DNA of 6,250 nucleotides from RUG13091 sp963619935 (GTDB lineage: Bacteria > Bacillota_I > Bacilli_A > RFN20 > CAG-826), in the NCBI GenBank assembly GCA_963619935.1, contig CAVEYA010000016.1, positions 1-6,250 of the forward strand. Reading direction: 5' to 3'. The notes under the pieces are model-generated. The model had not been told where the DNA came from. It searched no databases and was given only the letters and a program-made list of their open reading frames with translations. A program made the translations under genes and the position numbers. Numbering within the stretch: position 1 is the stretch's first letter; every line of letters starts with the position of its first letter. This document shows positions 1-6,200 of this stretch, piece after piece.

Positions 1-2
1 AA

Positions 3-33
3 TATATACTTCGCATAATTGCTATTATGTTAA
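3..33 (-). promoter_or_regulatory. possible leftward promoter with palindrome, left edge
   Basis: On the minus strand a TTAACA hexamer (33-28) is followed 19 bases later by TATATA (8-3). Between them lies a 6-bp inverted repeat with a 4-base loop (CATAAT / ATTATG, 14-29), where an operator could sit. It would drive a gene beyond the left edge. The TTAACA lies in an 11-base stretch (GTTAACATAAT) that recurs exactly at the dinB promoter. In such AT-rich DNA chance matches are common and the downstream gene is not visible, so this is tentative. Confidence 0.22.
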
Positions 34-96
34 CTTGTTATAATGAAAAAATAGATAGTATCTTGTTTTTATTTATTTAGTATTATAAAGGTAAAA

Positions 97-126
97 GAAA
101 ACCCACACATTACTGAGCGGGTTTTC
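97..126 (-). terminator. Rho-independent terminator after the MazF-like gene
   Basis: Read on the minus strand, GAAAACCC pairs with GGGTTTTC (plus-strand arms 97-104 and 119-126). The stem can extend inward by two pairs (G-U then C-G), leaving a loop of about 10 bases. It is followed by TTTTA. It lies 37 bases past the stop codon of the MazF-like gene, the expected place for its transcription end. The T-tract is short, so termination may be moderate. Confidence 0.72.
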
Positions 127-163
127 CACCTACTGAAAATTAATAAAATGTACTAATTTACTA

Positions 164-757
164 CTATTTTTTATCTTCACTATCATCACCGAGGGTTCCG
201 TCAAGATATTTGCGTAAACCTTCTTCGATAAGTTTTAGCTTAGATTTTTCTAACCTAGGAATATACATTTTTGCTTCATCGTTTACATCAGATAAAAGAT
301 CAATGTTTACCTTGTTAATAGCTGTTCTTGTATAGATTCTCATTTTATCCATTGTGCGAATTTGATTCACAACTGCCACAGCGTCATTTCTGGAATATAA
401 GCCATTAATAGGGCCAATGACAATGTCACTTTTTGGATTTACGTGAGCATGGTTAGTTTTGAGTGGACATACAGTCACTAAAGGATTGAAGATATCAGAA
501 TCGACCAAGACCACACCAAAATGTCTATTAGAGAATTCGGCGTTTACATTGATACCCCAATCAAATTCATAAATTTCGCCCTTCTTTAAATCAAAACGAA
601 GAACATTATTTTCTGAATAAGTAATGTATTGGAGCTGTCTTTTAATCCAATCTAATTCATCCTTCATGCCGGTTGTATGAATACCTTTAACACCATAAGG
701 AACAGTAGTTCTTTCAGTTGAAAACTTTTTAAACTTTTCTTTTGAATTCTTTTCCAT
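164..757 (-). CDS. MazF/PemK-family protein with N-terminal extension
   Basis: This 197-residue protein has a recognisable MazF/PemK-type core at about residues 57-145. The core starts with KKGEIYEFDWG, followed by E74-FSN-R78, where R78 matches the conserved Arg of the family's E..xRP motif. Next come the strand GVVLVD, VCPLKTN with T101 in the conserved Ser/Thr position, and finally NQIRTMDKMRI (131-141), very like the family's QIRTIDKxRL signature. Known members are mostly sequence-specific mRNA endoribonucleases paired with an antitoxin. About 56 charged residues precede the core and about 50, with an acidic/lysine tail, follow it, so the protein is much longer than a typical MazF of about 115. 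I chose the start at 757 because AAAGGGGG lies 9 bases upstream; the longer frame from 814 begins inside the U-tract of the preceding terminator. No small antitoxin gene precedes it; the left flank cannot be excluded. Toxin activity is inferred only; it could be a domesticated RNase or RNA-binding protein. Confidence 0.8.
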   Translation of the reverse strand: MEKNSKEKFKKFSTERTTVPYGVKGIHTTGMKDELDWIKRQLQYITYSENNVLRFDLKKGEIYEFDWGINVNAEFSNRHFGVVLVDSDIFNPLVTVCPLKTNHAHVNPKSDIVIGPINGLYSRNDAVAVVNQIRTMDKMRIYTRTAINKVNIDLLSDVNDEAKMYIPRLEKSKLKLIEEGLRKYLDGTLGDDSEDKK

Positions 758-766
758 TTGAATATT

Positions 767-774
767 CCCCCTTT
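767..774 (-). promoter_or_regulatory. ribosome binding site deciding the MazF-like start
   Basis: The minus strand reads AAAGGGGG 9 bases before ATG 757. It is the only purine-rich SD-like run near either candidate start, and it favours 757 over the in-frame ATG at 814. Confidence 0.75.
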
Positions 775-787
775 CTATTAATACTTT

Positions 788-816
788 GTTATACAGATTA
801 AAGAGAAAATTCATAA
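788..816 (-). promoter_or_regulatory. possible promoter of the MazF-like gene
   Basis: A TATAAC -10-like hexamer (793-788) has 17 bases between it and a poor -35 (TTATGA, 816-811). Transcription would begin near 781, just ahead of the ribosome binding site at 774-767. Because a terminator closes the upstream operon, a promoter is expected in this gap, but the -35 match is weak. Confidence 0.35.
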
Positions 817-840
817 AAAAAGTTGCATAAGCAACTTTTT
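817..840 (-). terminator. Rho-independent terminator closing the deoB operon
   Basis: A perfect 10-bp stem (AAAAAGTTGC / GCAACTTTTT) with a 4-base loop begins 21 bases after the deoB stop. On the minus strand it runs into seven Ts. The stem is palindromic with T-runs on both sides, so it could also stop plus-strand transcription. It separates the operon from the MazF-like gene. Confidence 0.85.
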
Positions 841-860
841 ATTTCTTTGAAATAAATAAA

Positions 861-2078
861 TTATTCAAATAATTCTTCAATAGGTTCGCCTAAAAGATTT
901 TCTGGTTTAGCTAAATTAAAGTTTTTTAAAATAGTCGCCCCGATATCTCCAAAGCTTGTTCTCTCCTCTAAATAACGACCAGTATTAATTAATTTCGAAT
1001 ACATGAGAAGAGGAATCTTTTCACGTGTGTGATCAGTTCCAGGCCAAGTTGGATCATTTCCGTGATCTGCGGTAACAATAACTAAATCGTCATCGTGTAA
1101 GACAGAAATAAGCTCAGCTAGTCTCTTATCAAAGGCTTGTAAGCATTCGCCATATCCTATTGGATTTCTTCTATGACCGTATTCGCTATCAAATTCAACT
1201 AAATTTACAAAGCATAAACCAGTAAAATCATGATTTTTTGCTTCATTGATGGTTTTATCCATGCCATCTTCATTAGAAGATGTTTTTTGGGTTTTAACAA
1301 CACCATAGCCATCAAAAATATCACCAATCTTGCCAACACAGCTAACCATAAAGCCATTGTCTTGTAAAACGTTCATTACTGTCTTGTATGGAGGCTTTAA
1401 AGCCAAATCGTGTCTTTGGGCAGAATCACGTACAAAGCAAGTTTTATCTTTTCCAATGAATGGGCGAGCAATAACTCTTCCCACCATCCATTCTGGTTTC
1501 ATACAAATCTCACGAGCGATGTCACAACATCTATATAATTCAGGAACAGGTGTTGTTTCTTCATGCGCCGCTATTTGTAAAACACTATCAGCGGATGTAT
1601 AAACAATTAAAGAATTATCTCTTTTTTGTTCTTCGCCTAATTCTTTTAGAATTTCAGTACCAGAAGCAGAGCGATTACCAATTAATTTATGTCCCGTTTT
1701 TTCCGTTAATAAATCCATTAATTCTTTTGGGAATCCTGTATCAGTAAAGGTCATGAAAGGCTTAGTGGTATAAACCCCCATCATTTCCCAGTGACCGGTC
1801 ATTGTGTCTTTACCATTACTTTTTTCTCTCGCTCTTGCACAGAAAGCATGAGGATGACTAACTTTGTTAGTCCCAATAATAGGACCTAAATCATTAATTC
1901 CCATCGCATTCATGGTTGGAATATTTAAACCATTTGGCATTTTTTCAGAAATATGGACAAAAGTATTACTTCCAACATCATTATGGCCAGCGTTAAAAAA
2001 TTTATCAGCATCCGGTTCTGAGCCAATTCCAGCGGAATCAGCCACAATCACAAATATTCTTTTGTATTTTTTTGGCAT
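861..2078 (-). CDS. deoB: phosphopentomutase
   Basis: DeoB interconverts ribose 1-phosphate and ribose 5-phosphate, and the 2-deoxy forms, feeding sugars from nucleoside breakdown into the pentose phosphate pathway; it is a cytosolic Mn-dependent enzyme. The 405 residues match the usual length (about 390-410). The alkaline-phosphatase-superfamily metal site is complete: D14 (VADSAGIG), D297 and H302 (EFDSEYGHRR), D338 and H339 (TADHGND), and H350 (GTDHTRE). The phosphorylated threonine is T92 in GKDTMTGHWE. The stretch from about 105 to 220 corresponds to the cap domain, with GNRSASGTEI at 134-143. The start is supported by AAGGAG 6 bases upstream. It lies 32 bp after xerD; xerD-deoB adjacency is also found in Bacillus subtilis (ripX-drm), where a purine nucleoside phosphorylase gene follows. 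Here the operon instead ends at a terminator. Identification is secure. Confidence 0.97.
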   Translation of the reverse strand: MPKKYKRIFVIVADSAGIGSEPDADKFFNAGHNDVGSNTFVHISEKMPNGLNIPTMNAMGINDLGPIIGTNKVSHPHAFCARAREKSNGKDTMTGHWEMMGVYTTKPFMTFTDTGFPKELMDLLTEKTGHKLIGNRSASGTEILKELGEEQKRDNSLIVYTSADSVLQIAAHEETTPVPELYRCCDIAREICMKPEWMVGRVIARPFIGKDKTCFVRDSAQRHDLALKPPYKTVMNVLQDNGFMVSCVGKIGDIFDGYGVVKTQKTSSNEDGMDKTINEAKNHDFTGLCFVNLVEFDSEYGHRRNPIGYGECLQAFDKRLAELISVLHDDDLVIVTADHGNDPTWPGTDHTREKIPLLMYSKLINTGRYLEERTSFGDIGATILKNFNLAKPENLLGEPIEELFE

Positions 2079-2084
2079 AATAAG

Positions 2085-2090
2085 CTCCTT
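2085..2090 (-). promoter_or_regulatory. deoB ribosome binding site
   Basis: AAGGAG on the minus strand, 6 bases before ATG 2078. It is a textbook site that confirms the start and shows that this genome uses Shine-Dalgarno initiation. Confidence 0.85.
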
Positions 2091-2110
2091 AAAAACAAAG
2101 TTATTTTATC

Positions 2111-2984
2111 TTATTTACGTTTCATATACAAATCATACGCACTTAAAATACGTTTTGTAGATATATGCGTATATATCTGTGTAGTCGCAATATTAGCATG
2201 GCCAAGCATTTCTTGTACCGCTCTTAATTGAGCGCCATTTTCTAATAAATGAGTAGCAAAGCAATGCCTTAAGGTATGAGGAGAAACTGATGATTCAATA
2301 CCTGCTTGTTCGGCATATTTTTTGATTTGTTTAAAGAAATATACTCTTGAAATAGGTTTTCCGTATCTATTTAGAAATAGATATTTAGTATCAGCACCTG
2401 GATTTTTATATCGTACTTCATCAATATATTTTTTAATATACTCAATAGCAAAATCCCCAAGTGGAACTTTTCTTTCTTTTGCTCCCTTGCCATAAACAGT
2501 AACAATTGCTTTCTTTAAATTAACTTTGCTTCTTTCTAACGCTAAAAGTTCACTTACACGTAAACCAGAAGCATACATCGTTTCTAGCATAGCTCGATCT
2601 CTTATTCCTTCAGGCTTATCTAAATCAGGTGCGTTTAATAAATCTTCAACTTCTTCAATGGATAAGCAATTAGGAAGTCTTTCTGGTTTTCTCGGTGTAT
2701 CAATATCCGGAATTTCACCTTTAAAGTATCCTTCCTTTTTAAGGAAGATATAAAAGTTTTTAGTAGAAGATAGTCTTCTAATTGAAGTTGCGGCCGCCTT
2801 ACCAATAGCATTTTCGTAGCGTAGAAAAATAATTAAATCGTCGCCATCTAAATCTTCAACATATTTCTTATCTTTAAAATAAAGAAAAAATTGTTTTAAA
2901 TCTTCTAAATAAGATGTGACAGTTTGTTTAGAAAGTCCTTTTTCCACTAATAAATATNNNNNNNNNNGCGTCATTTATTTCCAT
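2111..2984 (-). CDS. xerD: XerD-type site-specific tyrosine recombinase (5' end interrupted by an N-run)
   Basis: XerD, with XerC, resolves chromosome dimers at the dif site during division. The SAM-like N-terminal domain (YLLVEKGLSKQTVTSY onward) is followed by the catalytic domain. All six catalytic residues are present. Numbered from the ATG at 2974 and counting the Ns as printed, they are R139 (ASGLRVSEL), K163 (YGKGAKERKVP), H233 and R236 (SPHTLRHCFATHLL), H259 (LGHANIATT) and Y268 (QIYTHIS). HLLENGAQL...TTQIYTHIS is more XerD- than XerC-like. Ten Ns (2958-2967) fall in the first codons. As printed, only the ATG at 2974 is in frame (287 residues, ATGA overlap with the dinB stop). I prefer ATG 2984 (MEINDA...), because GAGGTGA lies 9 bases before it but 19 before 2974. 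That start requires a true gap length divisible by three. Integrases share the fold, but length and context favour a housekeeping Xer. Confidence 0.93.
2958..2967. other. assembly gap (10 Ns) in xerD
   Basis: Ten undetermined bases replace the codons just after the xerD start. A run of exactly ten is often a placeholder, so the true length is probably not known. If translation starts at 2984 the real gap must be a multiple of 3. Twelve bases would put the conserved Tyr at residue 11, where I recall it in the B. subtilis protein. Confidence 0.95.
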
Positions 2985-4161
2985 TATTTTTCTTCACCTC
3001 ACTTGCTCGCATTAAAGATGGTTTTTTAAGCCTTCTATTTAAATCATTAATTAATAATTTAGTAGCACTTTCTTCTTCGTGTTTTTGATAATCAAATAAG
3101 CTCATTTGAATTGTAGCGTCTTCCACATTGACTAGATTTTGCAATGTTACTCCTACAAGGCGAATTACTTTGCCAAGAAAGTTTTGCTCATATAAAATGA
3201 CTACATTTTGATATATAATATCAAACTTATTTGTCGGATTGTTTAATGTAAGTGATTTATTATAAGTTTTGAATTCTTGATCTTTAACGACAATTTGAAT
3301 AGTTGTACCAAGTTTTCTTTCTTTTATTGCTCTAGAAGACACTTCATGGCATAAAAATTCAAACGTTGTGAGAATATCTTCTTTATTATTTGTGTCACGC
3401 TTTAAAGTTAATGAGTTACCAATAGATTTAGGGTCTTCGACTTCTTTTATAATTTCATCTGACCCGTTTCCATTCACCCAATCCTTTAAAACAAAATAAA
3501 ATTTTCCTAATATTTTTTGTAGCTCTAAATTATTAGAATTTGCTTCACGCGCAAAATCACCGATTGTTTTAATACCAATATCATTTAATCTTGGAGCGGT
3601 CTTTTTACCAACTCCATACATATTATCAATAGATAAAGGATATAAGATCTTTGGGATATCGTTTTTATGAATGATTGTTAATCCCATTGGTTTACGATAG
3701 TCGCTGCCCATTTTTGCGAGAAATTTATTAGAAGCAACACCGATTGAACATTTGAGCCTTGTTTTGTTAAATAATTTATTTTGCAAATCTTTAAAAAAGC
3801 CAGGCACATCATTCAAGCCCTTAATTACATCTGTAAAATCAGCATAGCATTCGTCAATAGAAGCGATTTCTATTTCCTTAGTATAATTCTTTATAAAATC
3901 GATAAATTCGTGTGAGAGCGTGTAATAAAAGCGAAAATCAACCGGTTTTATAATTAATTGTGGGCACAATTGTTTAGCTTTGAACATTGGCATGCCACTA
4001 TGAACACCATATTCTCGCGCTTTATAAGAACATGTTGAAACAATTCCGCCTCTTCCTTCATGGCCAACCGCAACCGGTTTACCTTCTAATGATGGCTCTT
4101 TAATTTCCTCACAGCGAACAAAAAAGGCGTTGAGATCAATATGAACAATAACTTTACTCAT
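2971..4161 (-). CDS. dinB: DNA polymerase IV (Y-family translesion polymerase)
   Basis: This 396-residue cytosolic polymerase copies damaged DNA with low fidelity. The palm begins VIVHIDLNAFF, with catalytic D9 and steric-gate F14. The second catalytic pair is D103-E104 in ASIDECYAD. Y46 and R49 (CSYKAREYGV) fit the nucleotide-contacting residues of the fingers. IGVASNKFLAKMGSDYRKP (140-158) is the family's conserved palm segment, and MYGVGKKTAPRLNDIGIKT (181-199) is the helix-hairpin-helix of the thumb. A little-finger domain follows. Near the C-terminus QMSLFDY (352-358) matches the QLSLF-type sliding-clamp binding motif, so the enzyme is probably recruited by the beta clamp. The start is fixed by homology, yet there is no Shine-Dalgarno sequence; a near-consensus promoter ends 8 bases before the ATG. 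It follows dxs by 42 bp and overlaps xerD, so it may be read both from upstream and from its own promoter. I saw no obvious LexA box. Identification is secure. Confidence 0.96.
   Translation of the reverse strand: MSKVIVHIDLNAFFVRCEEIKEPSLEGKPVAVGHEGRGGIVSTCSYKAREYGVHSGMPMFKAKQLCPQLIIKPVDFRFYYTLSHEFIDFIKNYTKEIEIASIDECYADFTDVIKGLNDVPGFFKDLQNKLFNKTRLKCSIGVASNKFLAKMGSDYRKPMGLTIIHKNDIPKILYPLSIDNMYGVGKKTAPRLNDIGIKTIGDFAREANSNNLELQKILGKFYFVLKDWVNGNGSDEIIKEVEDPKSIGNSLTLKRDTNNKEDILTTFEFLCHEVSSRAIKERKLGTTIQIVVKDQEFKTYNKSLTLNNPTNKFDIIYQNVVILYEQNFLGKVIRLVGVTLQNLVNVEDATIQMSLFDYQKHEEESATKLLINDLNRRLKKPSLMRASEVKKNNGNK
2994..3000 (-). promoter_or_regulatory. xerD ribosome binding site, inside dinB
   Basis: GAGGTGA on the minus strand lies within the last codons of dinB. 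Spacing is 9 bases to ATG 2984 and 19 to ATG 2974, so it supports the upstream start. Its position inside dinB suggests translational coupling. Confidence 0.7.
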
Positions 4162-4162
4162 A

Positions 4163-4199
4163 CGCCATTATTATATAATGATTAATTAGATTATGTTAA
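4163..4199 (-). promoter_or_regulatory. dinB promoter, likely leaderless transcript
   Basis: The minus strand carries TTAACA (4199-4194, five of six matches to TTGACA), an 18-base spacer, and a perfect TATAAT (4175-4170). Transcription is expected to start about 7 bases later, near 4163-4161, which is the A of the dinB ATG or a base or two before it. No purine-rich ribosome binding site fits between promoter and ATG, consistent with a leaderless or near-leaderless mRNA. The -35 lies just past the dxs stop. Confidence 0.6.
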
Positions 4200-4203
4200 C
4201 CAC

Positions 4204-6154
4204 TTATATTAATTTTATAATGTCTTCAATGGTTAAATTGAATTCTTCAAGTTGTTCATTAACGGAAGCATGGTCAACAAATACATCAGGAATAGCTTTG
4301 ATGATAACTTGGCCATGATAATTTAATTGCATTAATTTGGCTGCTAACGATTGAGCAAATCCACTTTNNNNNNNNNNNNNNNNNNNNNNNNNNNNNNNNN
4401 ATGATAACTTGACCATGATAATTTAATTGTATTAATTTGGCTGCTAACGATTGAGCAAATCCAGCCTTCGTTGCGTAAGCGTTATAAATAATAATCTTTT
4501 TATAGTCTAATAAAGATTTAATAGCTTCTTCATCCATTGGTTTTTGATATATAGCGTTAACTAATGTAACTTCAATATTATTTTTAATAATATGTTCCCT
4601 TAAATCAATTGTCATAGGCCCAACAGAGACAATCGCAGTTTTACCTGTATTAATTTCGATTTTCCATTTACCAAATCCAATAGATTCCGTTTTTTCGTTA
4701 TTTGGTAAAAATGAACCTTTTGGGAATCTAATGCAAAAAACGCCATGTTGGTTAAATGACTCTTTAACTAAATCATAAGCTTCACTTGGTCTAGAAGCCA
4801 TCGCTATAACTGTATTAGGTATTCCTAAAAGGAAAGATTCATCATAAATGCCTTGATGGGTATTCCCATCTCTGCCTACTAAACCACTACGATCAATTAA
4901 AACTGTAGCATTAAGATTCATTCTCGCTAAATCGTGTGATAGTTCATCATATGATCTTTGTAAAAAAGTAGAATAGATCGAAATAATTGGATGAAAACCA
5001 CTGATTGATAGGCCACCAGATAATGTAAAAGCATGTTCTTCGGCAATTCCAACATCAACGCAACGGTTAGGATATTCTTCAAAAACCGGTTGTAAACAAC
5101 TACCAACCGCTGTTGCAGGTACAATTGTGTAGGCATTTTCGTGTTCACCCATGCTCTTAAGTATCGCATCAGCGTAATGGCTGGACCACGAAACAAGATT
5201 TTCGTTAATATTAAGTTTGCCTGTGTATTTATCGAAGCTTCCTACACCATGCCAAATACCAGAATCATCATTTTCAGCATACTTATAGCCTTTGCCTTTA
5301 ATCGTTTTAATATGTACAACAACAGAATTATCGATTCTTTTTGCTTTAGCAAATGCTTTTTCTAATTGCTTAATATCATGTCCGTCAACAGGCCCAATAT
5401 AAGATAAGCCGAGATAATCAAACATGTTCAAAGCTACAAGATGACGTTTAAACCAATTTTTGATTTTCCCAGTCCAAAATAAAATCCATCTGCCAAACCC
5501 ATTTTTCTTCAAAATTCTTTGATAAGCATGCTTACTTCTGCGATATAAAGCAGAATTAGATAGATTTCTAAATGACTTAGCTAAACCACCAACAGGTTTG
5601 GTAATAGACATATCATTATCGTTAAAAACGATAATAACTTTATGCCCTGATTGAGCTAAATTATTTAATCCTTCAAAAGCTAAGCCATTAGATAATGAAG
5701 CATCGCCAATAAAGGCAATAATATCATATTTTTCTTTATTGGAGTCACGCGCTAAAGCCATTCCTAAAGCGGCGCTAATGGATGTTGAACTATGACCACA
5801 TTCAAAACAATCGTACTTTGATTCTTTGATTTTTTGGAAGCCACTGATACCATCTTTTTGTCTTAAACGTTCTAAAGAACGACCGGTTAAAATTTTATAG
5901 GTATAGCACTGATGACCAACATCAAAGATTACTTTATCTTTGCTAAAATCAAAGGTACGGCATAAAGCAATCGTGGCTTCAACAACACCAAGGTTAGAAG
6001 ATAAATGACCCCCGTTTTTACTGGTTGATTCAATAATATTATTACGAATATCGGCACTTAAAAGATCAAGTTCCTTATATGATAAATCATGTAAAAATTC
6101 AGGATTCTCAATGCTTTTTAAATCAATTCTTTTAAGTACTTTTTTTCTGCTCAT
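4204..6154 (-). CDS. dxs: 1-deoxy-D-xylulose-5-phosphate synthase (split by an assembly gap)
   Basis: Dxs is a thiamine-diphosphate enzyme that condenses pyruvate and glyceraldehyde 3-phosphate, the first step of the MEP isoprenoid route and a source of thiamine and pyridoxal precursors. Visible motifs are GGHLSSNLG (H50), DVGHQCYTYKILTGR (H81), CGHSSTSIS, the ThDP/Mg motif GDASLSNG...NDND (150-181), GPVDGHD (254-260), the catalytic glutamate E372 in VGIAEEHAFT, and IYSTFLQRSYDEL. The third position of the ThDP motif is Ala instead of the more common Gly. After residue 584 (GQVI) there are 33 Ns, and the same ~65 bp then recurs. Merging the copies continues as IKAIPDVFVDHAS...IIKLI and stops at 4204, giving 616 residues, normal for the family. 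As printed the frame breaks (offset 100). The start is set by homology and an in-frame stop two codons upstream; there is no Shine-Dalgarno sequence. It follows xseB by 46 bp. Confidence 0.94.
4301..4367. repeat. duplicated contig end, left copy (pairs with 4401-4467)
   Basis: This segment repeats at an exact offset of 100 bases. The first 63 positions differ only at two sites (4312/4412 and 4330/4430), and three more differences fall in the last four bases beside the Ns. Both copies encode GFAQSLAAKL[I/M]QLNYHGQVI of Dxs. It is best explained as two contig ends that overlap but were scaffolded without merging. The left copy carries Met (ATG) where the right has Ile (ATA). Confidence 0.9.
4368..4400. 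other. assembly gap (33 Ns) in dxs
   Basis: Thirty-three undetermined bases lie between two copies of the same dxs segment. The printed gap is probably not real missing sequence: joining the flanks at the overlap gives an uninterrupted Dxs reading frame. Confidence 0.95.
4401..4467. repeat. duplicated contig end, right copy (pairs with 4301-4367)
   Basis: Second copy of the overlap, continuous with the upstream (5') part of dxs. It has GGT (Gly) where the left copy has GGC, and Ile where the left copy has Met, plus Lys-Ala codons (AAG GCT) where the left copy reads nAA AGT next to the Ns. Confidence 0.9.
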
Positions 6155-6200
6155 AATCTATACTAAAAATATACTATTAAACAACTATCAATTTTTATTT

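Noticed and set aside
36..44. Plus-strand extended -10 (TGTTATAAT) possibly starting a small RNA that ends at the 97-126 hairpin
   Set aside because: There is no -35 at usable spacing, no open frame follows, and the hairpin lacks a good T-tract on the plus strand; too weak to annotate.
758..814. Nineteen extra N-terminal residues for the MazF-like protein from ATG 814
   Set aside because: That ATG lies in the U-tract of the deoB terminator and has no ribosome binding site, whereas ATG 757 has AAAGGGGG at good spacing.
1330..1747. Plus-strand open frames of 90 and 65 codons inside deoB
   Set aside because: They are antisense shadows of a secure deoB coding region, with no family resemblance or ribosome binding site.
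2364..2383. Inverted repeat with 9-bp arms and a 2-base centre
   Set aside because: It lies in the middle of xerD, encodes a conserved segment near NRYGKP, is pure A/T-rich and has no T-tract; probably a codon coincidence.
2111..2984. xerD as the integrase of a mobile element
   Set aside because: Motifs are XerD-like, it is embedded in a housekeeping operon next to deoB, and no attachment repeats, tRNA or phage genes are seen.
4204..4416. A separate 70-residue gene downstream of dxs
   Set aside because: It is the C-terminal end of dxs preceded by the duplicated overlap and Ns; its apparent start lies in the right-hand overlap copy, read in a different frame from dxs.
4301..4467. Genuine tandem duplication or recombination target in dxs
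   Set aside because: The copies flank an N-run and collapse to a normal Dxs, which is the signature of an unmerged contig overlap.
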